Below are positions 13,287 to 25,464 of a DNA stretch of 64,000 nucleotides, piece by piece. This stretch comes from Trochalopteron elliotii. Lineage: Eukaryota; Chordata; Aves; Passeriformes; Leiothrichidae. Below the pieces are notes generated by a model. The model was not told the DNA's origin. It worked only from the letters and a program-made list of their open reading frames with translations, and did not search any database. The stretch is taken from positions 6,741,652 through 6,805,651 of the forward strand of contig JANPWX010000008.1 in assembly GCA_024734555.1 (NCBI GenBank). Direction: 5' to 3'. How positions within the stretch are numbered: position 1 is the first letter of the stretch; each line of letters starts with the position of its first letter. A program made the translations under genes and the position numbers.

Positions 13287-15059
13287 ACATCATCTGGGGA
13301 AAACTCTTTCCTAGTAATCAACCTGAAAGTATTCATTTCCCTCTTCAAGCTGGTATCCTCTGCACTGTTTTGTCCTTTTTTAAATATTTGCATTCCCATG
13401 CATAAATGGGAAAATCAGCATAAATTGGCTCTCTATGCCAATGTTGCCTCAGTTGTGATACTTTTCAGTGTCAGAAGAGTGGCACCTTGCATTTTTTCCG
13501 TACCATAGCTTGCTGATGATGACTTTGGGAGCTCTTCATGTTTTGTAATAAACTTGAGAGCAAATAAAAAAAAAGCAAAACTGTGCTTATGCAACCAAAG
13601 AAACCATTGATGTTTTGGAATCAGTGCTCTTTCCCTCTTTAAGAGAGCTCCTCTTTGGCTCCCATGTCTCACACAAGTGATTTTGAGTTCTCTATTCCTT
13701 AGCACCTCTAAATTTATGAATAGCCATGTTACTTTCCTAACCTGAAAAACCTTCCTAATCAGAACTTTTGAACCCTGCCTGCAGGTGCCCTGTGCAGTGA
13801 TGTTACTGGCACACTGCCGAGAATTCTAAAAAACTGAGCTGGCCTCGGAATTCAGTCCTTGGATGGCTAATGAGTATTGGATTTTTCAGTTTGATTTGTG
13901 TTTGCAAATCACTACCAAGTGCTGCTTCGTATTGAATTTCACCTCTCACTGAGAAGAACTTTGGTTAAATTGACAATGTTATGTATGGATATCATGAGAG
14001 TATTTAACATCCAAGGGGAACACTACTTAGCCTGAGGGCAGGTGCACATTCAATAGCACGTACATTTCCAGAACACTGTATTTGTGGGCACCAAGTCCCT
14101 TGATCACTGACCTTTATCTTTTTCCCTGCACAGAGGAAGTCCACTTTTATTTGAGCAAGGCTTAGTTGCTTAACTGGTGCTCATTTAGGCAAACCAAGAA
14201 TGCAGAGAATTATGTGTGGTTGCTTGTTAATACTGGTTTAGAAATAGCATTTGCAGTGTGAACGGTCTTTTCAAGTTTATCTTAGTCTTTGACATGATAT
14301 GAGTGTTCTTAGAGCATAAGAAAACTCAGGTTTTCATGCCATTAATTTTTCTGTGTGTGTGTACTGCTGCTGCTTCCAATTTCTTTGAAGTTTTTAATAT
14401 TTGTGTGAAAAAAATATAATACCATTGCTAACACTTCTGTGTGATTCATAATTAAAATACTGAATATTGGTAGTCCCAGACAGGTTTTGAAATCTGATCT
14501 ACATTGAAATTCTCTTACTTTATGAGTTACAAATGCACAGAACCTCTTTGACTATACAGAAAGAAGTATTTGGGAAAAAAGATGGAGCTTTTAAATGTGT
14601 TTTTTGGTTAAGATAATGTCTTTCATGTTGGAAGACAGAGGCAGACTTTAACATGGTTGACCTCAACAAAATAGCGGTGATTCAGAGAGTGGTCATGAAG
14701 AGGAAGGACCAGGTGACTACTGTGTTCTAATGTGCAGATTGAAAGTCTTCAGCGTGTTGTTCCTGTGTCAGACTGGCACTCAAGAATGCATTTCTTGCAG
14801 CAGAGAACAAAATAGTCTGATTTTTCTTTATCCTTGCGGCTTACATTGTTACTTGGCCCATGGGGTATATGTTTAAAATCTCACTTAAGGTCAGAATACC
14901 CCTTATTTACACTTTGCACTATGTGCCAGGGCACTGAAGTGGGACCATGGTTTCTATAAAAATTGAAATAAGCCAGTGAATTGTAGTTATTTACTGTATT
15001 TCATCCCACCTCAGAAAGCATAAGTATAAAGTGTGATTTTTAATTAACAAGCACATTGT

Positions 15060-15260
15060 CCCAGTGCTTTGACTCGGAAAATTACATATCAGTATCTAGA
15101 GAGATTAGCAGACCATTCATTTCTCCCTCCAAGCAATAAATAATATCCTTCAACTTCCCGGGAACGTTTCTCTGCTTACTTTTAGAAGCATAGGTATATG
15201 TGAAGTATTAATGATGAAGGTAAAATAAATGAAGGGTGATAATTGAATAAAACTATGCCA
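15060..15260. promoter_or_regulatory. Candidate conserved non-coding element (weak)
   Basis: AT-rich, non-repetitive sequence with dense homeodomain-like cores (TTAATGA, ATAATTG, AATAAAT) and no open frame. The texture resembles vertebrate conserved non-coding elements, but conservation cannot be judged from one sequence. Confidence 0.22.
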
Positions 15261-15639
15261 TTTGCAAAGCAAAACAAAAACCCCAACACTTTCCAACACT
15301 GCATCTCCTCCATTTCATCACTACAGTGGCTCATGATGACATCCACTAAGAGTTTTGCCTACTAACCTTGAAATGTATCTTTGTGTTTATTGTCAGGACC
15401 TTGCTGGCAGATTGAGCTTGACAATGAGATGGTGAAGGCAGGGGGAAGCAGGGTGACCTGGGACACACAGTTCTGCTAAAACCTTTCAAGGTCCGTAGAG
15501 TGCCTTTTCCTTTCCAACGAATCAAATTACCAACTGGGCAGCTCCTTCACTTAGCTAATCATTAATGTGGGACCTGTGAATTATGGAGCTTGTAACCCTT
15601 TCTCTTGCTGATTAATTTTTTGTGTGTGCTAAGATACTC

Positions 15640-15890
15640 TTTCTCCTGGTGCTGTGAGAGCCTTTAGCGGGGGCAAGCGCCCTGAACCTTCTCTGGGTTG
15701 TCCCAGAGCTGGGTTGCCCAGCTTGTGCCCGGAGCCCTGCTGCTGCCTGGGCTTGGAGGAATCCAATTCTGCCGGCACCTGCTCGTGGCCAGCAATCCTG
15801 GGAGCAGTCCGTGCTGGGTGCAGTTGGTGGGCAGCTCGTTTCAACCCCATCAGCTGCCCCAGGGTCCTGGTGCCTGCAGAGGTGAGTGTG
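15640..15890 (+). other. GC-rich island with possible exon ending in a splice donor
   Basis: This is a roughly 250-bp GC-rich patch in otherwise AT-rich DNA, with several CpG dinucleotides clustered near its left end. An open frame runs through 15654-15893 on the + strand; its product is unfamiliar and rich in Cys, Pro and Gly, as expected from composition alone. At 15880-15887 the sequence AG|GTGAGT is a near-ideal splice donor, with the intron starting at 15882. It may be an alternative or non-coding first exon, or a GC-rich enhancer. I found no matching acceptor or homologous protein, so the exon reading is inference. Confidence 0.3.
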
Positions 15891-17689
15891 TGAGGTGAGA
15901 TTCTAAGCTATGCCCTTCACTTGGGATGATTTTCACTTAGAATAACTCCTTCCTCCTTGTGCTGGAAAGTGCAGGTTTTAGAAGTCTGATGCATGTGTAG
16001 TGTTGTAGTTCTGGTTGCTTTAGTAGACCTGTGGCTTTCAGCTATCTTGTGCCAGTAGGAGTGAGGCTTAAATTCCAGCTGAAGTTGGTCTCTATTCCTT
16101 CACGCTATTTGTCTCCTCCACACATTGTGCACAAGGTCACCGTGGGTTTGAGAGTAGCTTTTACATTATGTTTTCTCAGCATAACAGAATGAATTTGAGA
16201 GTGTTATTCTTGCATGTGTGGTATAAGGATTTTGCTTTATTTTGTACCAGTTAGAAAAAAGGATGTTTCTTATTTCCTTATTGTAGCACAGGTATTAAAT
16301 GGCAGGTGCTGATTCCATTTCTGAAGTCACAGAGAGCAGCTGTGCATCTTTCACAAGGCAAAGAGTTTTTCTGCAGCCCTTTTCAACATTTTGAAATGGG
16401 AAGGAAATCTCATACCTGCTTGATGTGACTGGAAAAGGATTCGATTTCAAATAGTCACTTTCCCAGTTTTTAACAAGTCCAGTGAGGATGGTGTGCAATA
16501 GGGAATTTGTTTGTAATGTTCATATATGGTTAGCAAATGACTCCATACAAATGGTGTCATCCTTCAGAGATCCAAAATCTGTCTTCCAAAGTACTTGTGC
16601 TTTCCACAGTGCAAAAATAAATGGTGATGACTTTTTATCTGCTCTGTAGTGATATGAGAAAATGAGCTGGATTTTACTCTGGTTTCTTGATTGTCAACAA
16701 AATTGTTAATTGCTTCCTAATGTGAACCAGAAAGCATGCAGCATGACTTCAGATGTGGTTTGTAAAGCAGGGTGTTGGAAGAACAATTTCTTGTTGTTTT
16801 ATTTGGTTTAAACTTGTAGATTAAGAAAATGTACTTTGTAAGACAAATAGTGATTTTTCATTGCATCCCTTCAGTCAAACCACTTCTCATCCTATACTTG
16901 CACTGCCAGGTCTTACTTCTCTCATGGAGTTTTTTTAATCTTTCTGACAGTTATCAGAATCCTTACTTTTCCTACCTTCAGAGCCTTTTAGAATGAAGTA
17001 ATATCTGACACTTAAATAGCAATTTGCATCCTGAGAAGATTTTGAAAGTCTCCACTAATGCATCTTTCTTGAGGCAAACAGCAACGTGCATGTTTTTAAG
17101 ATGAAAGCTGAGAGTGTGCTCACTTATTCTAAGCATGCAAGGAACTGGTACCATTTAATCTCAGAGTAAGTGACTTGAGCATGTAATTAACTTTCAACTC
17201 AAAGGATATGAATGATTGGAAATTTATTATAAAAAAGAAGCATGATCTGTAGCATTGTTACTCCACTTGCACTGAGTCAGTACTTTATAAAATGTGCCAG
17301 GGAGGAGGGACTCTTGGTCCTGAGGCTGGGCTACACATCTAGGAGATGTCTCAATAATATAACATTGAAATAAGCAGTATTTGCCATGAGCCATTTGCCT
17401 AGCTCTCTTCTTGAATGAAGTAAAAATATTTCTTTTCAGTGCAGGTTTTCCATGAAATGTGGGGCATGATGTAAATGACAGAGAGGTTTGTTTTTAGCAG
17501 AGAGTCCACTGAAGTTGCTATAAAGCTAACAGCAAGACAGCAAATCAAGGGATAAATGGTCACGATGCAGTTCAGTGTGAAGAAGCCCTTGGTTGATTTC
17601 CACGAGCAGTAATTTAATGGTTCAAAATGATGCAAGACATATCATGTCTTTGGTTTGTTTAACAGACCTTTCCTTAACCAAAGTAGTTA

Positions 17690-17910
17690 GAAAGATGAAT
17701 GGTTAAAAAAAATAAGCTCTGTTTTCTTTTAAAATGATAAATGAATTGAGAATGCAGTTTAAATCAGGCTTGACAATAAATCATGATGTGGACATAATTT
17801 TGAGAACCTTCTTTAAATAATCCTGATGATGATGGGTGTGTATAATGCAGTTCATTAATGGCAAAAAAGGGGAGATTTTAGCATTAGGTGAATTTGTTAA
17901 ATCATGTTTA
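17690..17910. promoter_or_regulatory. Candidate conserved non-coding element (weak)
   Basis: Unique AT-rich sequence with ATGATAAATGA, ACAATAAATCATG and TTCATTAATGG motifs (SOX- and homeodomain-like) and no repeat signature. This is a texture-based call only. Confidence 0.2.
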
Positions 17911-20248
17911 GTGTTTATCTACAAACTATTGTTAATCTGTATGCCCAGCTGGAAAACACTGTATGCATAGTCATAGTATATTGAAAAAGCCCAACATCTA
18001 AACATGAGAGCTGTTTTATGCCTTCTTCTAAGCTGAAACATAGCCACAGTGAAAAAATACAAATACTGGAGATCTTCCACAAAGAAAAATAAAAAAATTG
18101 TAATGAGACAAATCAAGTTAGTTAATCTAAATAATAATGAATGTCAACATCAGTGAAAGTCCATGCTTATTAAAAATTAATAAATACACTCAAGCACCTG
18201 CTATATGAAAATATTACCTGGTGTATTCATTCACAGTTATATTTCTCTTTGTCAAGGGGAGATTCTACTCCACAGGAAAGGAGATATTATAGGGATCATG
18301 TTGTCTGGGGGATTTTGGTGGCGGTGGTCATGGAGGAGGATATTATTCCATATTAGTATGACTGATAAAATTTGAGGCCCTGGTGGCTAGCTGTAAAATA
18401 CGGAGTTGCACAGGTCCTCAAAAGATTTATGAGAAATACTTACATTTCAGTTGTTGACAGTATCATGCTTGCCTTATTTATTGACCCTGTCATCTCCATG
18501 CTTTTGGAAATATCACCTCTAATTGTTCTGAATAATTGCAGCAACACCTGCTGGCAAGCCCAGACCTGATATTCTGGAAGCATTCCCATTGTTGACGTCA
18601 GCCAACAAACCATTTGTGTCTTTAGCACATGTTTTTAATTTCTTTTTCACATGGGATTTACTTAGATCTATTCTCTTCCTCCAGTAAAGGCCAGCCACCT
18701 CTTTCAGGCTGTTTACCATCAGAAACTATATTGACTGAGTTACTGGCACCAAATTTATATGGATTTTGCTTAGCCGCAATGTTGATGTATTTTGTATTTT
18801 ATGAATTCACTTCTTCTCCCCTCTTCTTCTGTTTTTCAGAAGTCTCACATTTCATATTTTTAGCCTTCTAATTTAATCAAAAAAGTCCTCTACATTGTCT
18901 GCCTTTAGATTGTAGTTCAATCTGATGATATTGGCTGGTTTTGGTCTTACTGTATCACCATCTTGAAACAGTGACTTATGCGTCCACTTGCTTTTAATAC
19001 CTAGAGTGCTTTGTTCACTACTTGCTTACAGTCTGTATAATTTTACAAATTTCTGATTGCTTCCTCACTGTTTCTTTCAGGGTTATTTTTTTAAATTTAA
19101 TTTTACAAAGGCTTTGGTTCTCATTGAAAAGCAAAACAGAACCAAAAGAAAAGATTAACAAAAAGTGAAATATACCCAGATAAATAGCACTACAATGGAA
19201 AACAGTAACAACAGCCCCCCACCCCCCCCAAATAAGCACTGCTCATAATATGCTCATAATTTTATTCTTGGGGTGATGTGTCATCTAAGTAGGAACAAAT
19301 AGTATTAGTTTCTTTTGAGAAGATAGATCTGGATAAGTTAAAAAATTCACTTTACATGGGACTTCCTAAGTTGAACTTTTTGGTTCACTGTTCTTTGGTA
19401 GGGTAGCTACACTGGTGTGTTGTTAACAAACTGATATTTCATCAGTGCACAACATGGACATATACATTCCAAGTGTTTCTAAAGGTTTCAAGCTGGAGTG
19501 TGATATATGGCAGCAATGTCTTCCCTCTCTTTGACAAAAAATTACTCCCTCCTTCTAAAAAAAGTGCTAACAAGCAGACTTCAGCTATCACAGAATCTCC
19601 AAGGGGCCAAGCAAGCCACACTGCTTTATAAAGTGCAGCAAATAAAATGGTGTGCATTTTCTCAGTATTTCTGCAGCGAAAGAAGACTACTAAAATCAGT
19701 GCACTGTCCTTCAGGTTTTGTTGGACACCTTTATAAAATGCAAATCTAAGAAGTCATGAATGTGGGCTCTTAATTCCCTGTGTCTTCTGCTGTCAACAGG
19801 ACCGACAAAGGCTCACCACATCCTTTCAAGATATTAACCTTACATACCCTCACGATCATATCTACATGATGGTTTTTTTGCATAGGATGTTAGTCTTCTG
19901 TCTTGGAATAAATAGAGAGATGGATAAGTAGATGAAGGTATTTCAGTGGCCCAAACTATATGACTAAATCTTTGATGTAAATCTTAAATATGCTCTACCA
20001 GCTTTCATACTGGATAACAGGCTTTTCCTATTCTGCTTATTATCCTTAATTGTCCTAATCGGACAGTTCTGTCCTGTGACTTTTGAAGCTGTGTGGCTGT
20101 TTATTTCTTGACTCAAGTTGAAAGTAAATTCCATTTTGCCACTTCTGTTACGCTCAGGTCTCAGCCTAATCAAGAGTTAAAATTCTCTGCACATGATGCC
20201 CTATACTGATACATTCCTTAGTACGGTATAGTTTCAGTATCTACACTA

Positions 20249-20273
20249 TTTAATTGTATTAGCTACAATTAAA
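20249..20273. repeat. Perfect 10-bp hairpin
   Basis: TTTAATTGTA at 20249-20258 is the exact reverse complement of 20264-20273, with a 5-nt TTAGC loop. The AATTGTA/TACAATT core is shared with the hairpins at 4150-4180 and 8869-8892. Confidence 0.88.
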
Positions 20274-20568
20274 GCTGTAAATTATACACTTCTCGTCATC
20301 ACTGGTTCCTCAGCGGTAAGTCACCAAGATGTCTGCATTGATACAATTAACAGTTTACAGCCATTCTTTCTTTTGGAAGGTTCCAGTTATAATCATCTCC
20401 AGGCTCCAATTTGTGCCGTACATAGCCATCTGTGTGGGCTTTTGTACCAAGCACCTGGGTCCCATTACTCCCATTTGGTTCCCATTGCATTGTCTTCTTG
20501 TCTGTATTATGGAATTTATTTTAATATTTGAACATTTATTATAAATGGTCTTGTACTGTCTGTACATG

Positions 20569-20582
20569 AAAAAAAAAAAAAA
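20569..20582 (+). repeat. 14-nt poly-A run
   Basis: Fourteen consecutive A residues follow a segment containing TTATTATAAATGG about 30 bases upstream. This loosely resembles the end of a polyadenylated transcript, but no AATAAA signal or parent gene is recognised. Confidence 0.85.
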
Positions 20583-20763
20583 TTACCACCTCATGTTCTA
20601 AAAGTATAATTTAATTTCTGCATATTCTTACTTACTTGTTGTAATATCAGTCTATAGGAAGACAGTATCAAAATGTAAGAATGCTCCTTGACAGAGTTTC
20701 TCCACAGAGTAAAGAATGTTTTTAAAATACCAGTTTCTCAAATCCCCATAACTCTTTTTACAG

Positions 20764-21010
20764 AGTCATAGAAAAATGCGGAAAGAGATCTCCCAGGGTC
20801 ATTTGGCTGTATCCCAAGGCAGGATCCTCACATACTTAAGCCACTGTAGAGAGACAGTTTTCTGGCTTTTTGTTAAGTGGATATTCTGTCAGCTTTACTG
20901 GTGTCTCTAGACCACATGGTATGCAACAAGAATTTTTTCTTGTGTAGTGATGCCTGATGCTGAGGCTGAATTTGCTGTTCTCTTTCTCACTGGGAATTCT
21001 TTGGAATTTA
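20764..21010 (-). mobile_element. Old, decayed CR1/L3-like LINE 3' end
   Basis: The segment starts TCATAGAAAAATGCGGAAAG and contains AGGTCATTTGG-like, AAGGCAGGATC and AACAAGAATTTTTTCTT blocks. Together these resemble a strongly diverged, antisense copy of an ancient CR1-group LINE 3' region found across reptiles and birds. Divergence is high and no tail repeat is visible. The call is by remembered pattern. Confidence 0.35.
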
Positions 21011-22009
21011 TGGGATGCTTTTTTCATTCGTCTAAGCTTTTATTTTCATTTTCAAAGCACACATATATGTTTATGCATGTATATATATGGATATAAAATA
21101 TATTAGAGCATCTTTCATAGCTTCAGTGTTTGCATCATACTGCCCTTCAGAGATTAATGGTAGGTAGACAGCTTATTGCTTCTAAGCAAGGACAATGATG
21201 GTGCTATGCAAAAACATGTAAAGAGCCTTAGACCTTTCTACATGAATCCATAAAGACAGAGGAGAATTTGGATGAGGGAGTAAAGGTCTTTTCATTTCTA
21301 AGGAATTAGAAATTTTTATTGCATTTTAGTCCTGCAGGTGAACAGAATCCACCTCCTGTGGCAAAGCAGGAGGTAAATGGTATCAGGGGCCAAGCTCCTC
21401 ATTTCTCCTTTGCTTTACTGATCAGGCTAGTGCCTTCTGCCCCAGCCTCACTGGTATTTTCTTTCCCTGATGCCAGAACCTACACATCAGATGCATTAAA
21501 TAATCTGTGTATAGATCATCCAGCCCAAACTGGGGATTTTGTATTGCTGTTGTGGATGCCTTTTCCAGGTTCTTGGTCATTGATACAGGAAAATCCACTC
21601 ATGAATGGGCAGTTACAGCACCCCCAGAAGAAATGGGGCCAAACCCCTCTTTCATGCCAGCTGTTCTGCTATTCCATACCAAATGGCTCTATACCTATCT
21701 CAGAAGATCATGGAGGATATACACAGTGACTGAGTAACTCCAATACATTTTTCTGGGTAAAAAAGCAGCTGAAACCTAAAAAGGGGTTCATTTCCACAGT
21801 CACACTGTCTAGAGGCAAGTCCTTAAGCTGTTGGCATGAATTTCTTTCTATTATGTGCCTGTTGGGGTCAAGAAGGCAGAGAAAAAATATAGGTCTTTCC
21901 TTCCTTAAATTGAAAAGGCTTATATGTAGAAAGCTATGCCATAAATTCTAGAATTCTGTGAATTTTTAACTTGGTTGGAAGGTGAAAAGAGAAAGGCACA
22001 GCTGAAAAT

Positions 22010-22260
22010 GCTAGCTGATTAGTCTTGTGTATAAAATCCATTTAAGAGGCAATAGCAAACTTCTGTATAAAAATTAATTAGAACATAGCACAGTCACTTG
22101 AGATCAAAGAGCGTACATTTATTGTGAAATATATGGTTGCTGGAGACAATTCATTTTTAATTTATTAGATTCCATAAATTGTTTTCTGATAGGTTAGGAA
22201 CGGAGATCTATCAAGCTTATTCACATAATGCTGGCTCTGGCAACTAGCTAAGTGAATTAT
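22010..22260. promoter_or_regulatory. Candidate conserved non-coding element (weak)
   Basis: Non-repetitive AT-rich sequence carrying AATTAATTAG, TTTTTAATTTATTAG and GCTAGCTGATTAG motifs typical of homeodomain-bound elements. Conservation has not been tested. Confidence 0.25.
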
Positions 22261-22696
22261 TGTCTTGAAGTATATGCTTACCCTTTAATGGTAGTAGACA
22301 CAGCAATGAAACTACATGGAAGTAGTGCTGGTGTGTTTGTAGGATTACAAAAGCACTTCCAGCATAGTAGAACAAGTTGATACTAGCAAAATAAAACCCC
22401 ACGCTTTTCCTGTAAGGAGTGACAGGGAAAGTAATCGTTGCTTTCATCTTACTGGTCTGATTTTCTAGCATTTTTTCTGAGGTACATATTTGAAAAGGTG
22501 GAACCTCAGGCAGCTACATCCAAGGTGCTTTCAGGTTCTTGAAGTGTGGATATGAATTTGTGGTGGAATTCCTCCGTGCTGCTATCTTCTACATTGTCCT
22601 TCAATTTTTGCCAGGGACAGAACTAGTCTATCCCATTCAGAGCATGACCACCCTTCTACCCACCTGATTTAACTTTGCCTTCACATTGCTCACATG

Positions 22697-22697
22697 N
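22697..22697. other. Single unresolved base (N)
   Basis: One N lies inside otherwise continuous sequence; it is an assembly or consensus ambiguity. Confidence 0.99.
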
Positions 22698-23555
22698 AGA
22701 AGGATGAAGAGTGCTTATATATTCTCAGAATTGCATTTAAGTATCCAGTACAGGGAATATGCCAAACTCTTCAGGAGAGCAACAGGATATTTTTGTTTTA
22801 TTATTGTTTTAATATTTTGGGTCTTTTTAATGTTGTCAAAATATCTGCTGGCAGTTTAAATATAGTATGTTTGCTCCACTCTCTTCAATTTACAAAAAAA
22901 GTGAGATTCTCAAAAAGAAATTGTCTTTTGGGTATGTCCAGGTGTGTGCATATAAATCCTGTGGAAGGTTGAACAGCATCAGACCCTTATTTTCTGAAAA
23001 AATAAGCTATTACTAATCAGCAGGCATGAAGCCAAGTTATAATAGAATAATTTATTATAATTTGATGTAGATGGTGGATAGAATGGATAGATTGTAATTG
23101 AAGCTAAGTGAATAATTCCAGTAAATAATTTATTCAATGAATTTATCCTGCTTTCCTGCTCAGAGATTGTTTTTACTCCCCCCTCTCCCTTCCCTCCTTA
23201 CATTTTTATAGCCCCTGGGGTTTTTTTATCTAACCAGAGGGGCAAGGGCTCTCTTTGTTTCCTTATGTGCTGGGCTGTGCTGGCCACTGTGGCAGTGCTG
23301 CTGTTTTATGCCTCTGCATCCCCAGGTGTGCACGGCTGGAACCCCATACTTGGGGTAACTGTAGTGGGGCTCTTTGTGGCAACAAAGCTTCCAGAGCTGT
23401 GGGCATTCCTTCAGGGCAGGAATTAGTTATGTCATGGGCTTTGAGCATCAGAGATGGGTAGAACCTCCTCAGCAAAGACATGCTCAAGGCAGGTAACAAG
23501 GGACTTTCTAGAGGATGACAGTCATGTTTCACTTGGGCTGTCGACATCTTCAGTT

Positions 23556-23571
23556 TGTGTGTGTGTGTGCG
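23556..23571 (+). repeat. Short (TG)n microsatellite
   Basis: About eight TG units ending in GCGC. Simple sequence. Confidence 0.85.
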
Positions 23572-24162
23572 CAGTGGAGGGGAGGTTTGGGTTTGGTTTT
23601 CCAGGGCTTCCAGAAGAGAGTAGAAATATTTGTGCTGTAAAAATTCCTTCCAAGAAAATGTCTCCAGTCCAAGCAATTTGTTTCTTGAGCAGGAGCTGTG
23701 CTTCCAAAGCCTTGTGTTTTGGTTCTGTTACTGTATGTGCTTGCATCCTGCGGGTTGATCAGGCTAGCCAATATGTGTCCTTATCCTGTCTTGTTCCACC
23801 CTTTCCTCTAGGTTTTTTTTTCTAGCTTTTAAAACAGTGTTTCTGGGGTTTTGAGCTTTTAATCAAGTTTTGTCTCTCCTCAGGAACCCATCCATTCTTT
23901 GTCAGGAGTTTAGACAAAGATTATTAGATGAATGCTCATTCATTAAATTTTTTTTCCCGGTTCCCTCAAGGACCCAAGCTAAGTCCTCCACCTTTCATTT
24001 AACGTTATATGCAGATTTTTGTAACAGTTCATCTCTTTGATTTTAGTAGTAAAAGAGTTTCATGTCACAAGGACTAATGTTCCTAATTGATATTTGAGGT
24101 AGCACTGACTAAAATGAGTTGAGCTATGGACATCTCAGAACTATTCTTATTCCAGACAGGTT

Positions 24163-24224
24163 GCAAACTTAACTAAGCATCACTTCATCAGGTCTATGAT
24201 GAACTCAGATTGCTTAGTTAGTGC
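24163..24224. repeat. Imperfect ~62-nt hairpin, pre-microRNA-like
   Basis: TAACTAAGCA at 24170-24179 pairs perfectly with TGCTTAGTTA at 24211-24220. Inside, TTCATCA at 24184-24190 pairs with TGATGAA at 24197-24203 around a 6-nt loop. A small asymmetric internal loop separates the stems, and GCA/TGC at the base extends the fold past a bulge. The length and layout resemble a microRNA precursor, but no known microRNA seed was recognised and folding was done by eye. Confidence 0.55.
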
Positions 24225-25464
24225 TCAAGTAAATGAAGCACAGACTGAGACAAAATTCAGCAGAGAGTATGAACTTGTGATATTTGATTTTGGAGCTCTG
24301 AGCCACCAGCCTGGGATATAGAATGTAGCAGAACCTATGTACAATGGTGATCATGTCCTGCTGTGGTTTATGGATTTACCAGGTTCATCTTCACAGTTAC
24401 TTGGTCTGAAGATTTTTGTATCATCATTCTGTTCTATGTGTTATCTCTTTGCCCATCTTGTTTATGTTTATCATGTTTTAACACAAAAATCCCCTAGAGC
24501 TGCCCTTCCGTGACCTGTCTCACTTTCTCCCGTAGCTCTAAGACACCGCCTCTACCTGTGGAAAAGGCCTTTAATCCTACACTGCGTTCTCAGCGCAGGC
24601 TTGGAGTGATACCACACAAGATTGTCCACCTTCTCTGTGCTGCTGGTTGTCACTGAGCAAAACATCAAGAACCAGGTTTGATTTCTTATGGAGGCTTGCT
24701 TTTTCTTTTGACAAAAGTAGAATTGTTTGGTTTTTGCATAGATAATCCAAATATTCTTCAAAGTGACACTATTCCTCTTAAATAACTTCAAAACATTTGA
24801 TTTTAATATTAATTTGTGAAAGCAAATTATTTTAATGGTAGAATGTAGGAACAATATTTTAATCTGTTCAGCAGTCTGGTGTATTTTTTAATAGATTTCT
24901 ATATTAATATTGGAGCAAAGACAGTAATTTCTGGTGCTTTTACAGCTGTGAAAACATGCCTATTGCAAAAAGAGACTAAACTGTACCAAAGGGCGCACTG
25001 TGCCAGCAATATTTAATACTTCATTGTAGGTCTGCTGTTTTAAACATCTGTCCCTCATTTAGTATATTTTTAATGCAGAATTTTTAGTGTGGGCAAAAAT
25101 GTAACTTTTTATAGTAAAATGCTTTCTCTGCTACTGAGAAAATAGCAACTTAGGGTTCTATGAGAAAAAGTATTTTTAATGATTTACAGTATTTGGGTCA
25201 TTGGCCTTCAACTTCCATAAAACAGTAAGTCATTTTTATTGAAACGAACACATTTCTAAGAACACAAATATGGCTGATAAAGGAAGTTTCCGTGAAGTAA
25301 ATATGGAAGCTGGAAAAGGAAAATTGCCCTGTAGCCCCTGTACCATGCTGCACATTATGCGTAAAAAGGAAATAATTGAGTTATGTGGGCTGAGGCAGGT
25401 GAGTGCAACAGGCTCCTGCAGTAAAAAGGAAGAAATAGGAAATGAGCTTTGTGTGAAAGACACA

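Larger units (their letters stand above)
12016..15639. other. Non-coding stretch with A-rich and T/G-rich simple DNA
   Basis: No exon is recognised. The block contains the A-rich tract at 12433-12502, the GTTT-rich tract at 13207-13286 and a weak candidate regulatory segment at 15060-15260. Open frames here are driven by the low-complexity composition. Confidence 0.55.
15891..20763. other. AT-rich non-coding stretch
   Basis: No exon, RNA gene or known mobile element is recognised. It holds a C-rich run near 19214-19229, the hairpin at 20249-20273, a poly-A run at 20569-20582 and a possible regulatory segment at 17690-17910. Confidence 0.55.
21011..25464. other. Non-coding stretch
   Basis: No exon is recognised. 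The block contains AT microsatellite-like DNA near 21061-21105, one unknown base at 22697, a short TG repeat at 23556-23571, a candidate regulatory segment at 22010-22260 and the hairpin at 24163-24224. Several 70-137-codon frames overlap on both strands around 23255-23825 and have no familiar motif. Confidence 0.55.

Noticed and set aside
21507..21734. A 76-codon frame with a brief resemblance to a retroviral integrase core segment
   Set aside because: Only about a dozen residues look similar. The frame starts at GTG just after a stop, and no flanking pol or LTR sequence supports it. Chance is more likely.
23255..23825. Cluster of overlapping frames of up to 137 codons on both strands
   Set aside because: They overlap mutually and cross a TG microsatellite; none resembles a known protein.
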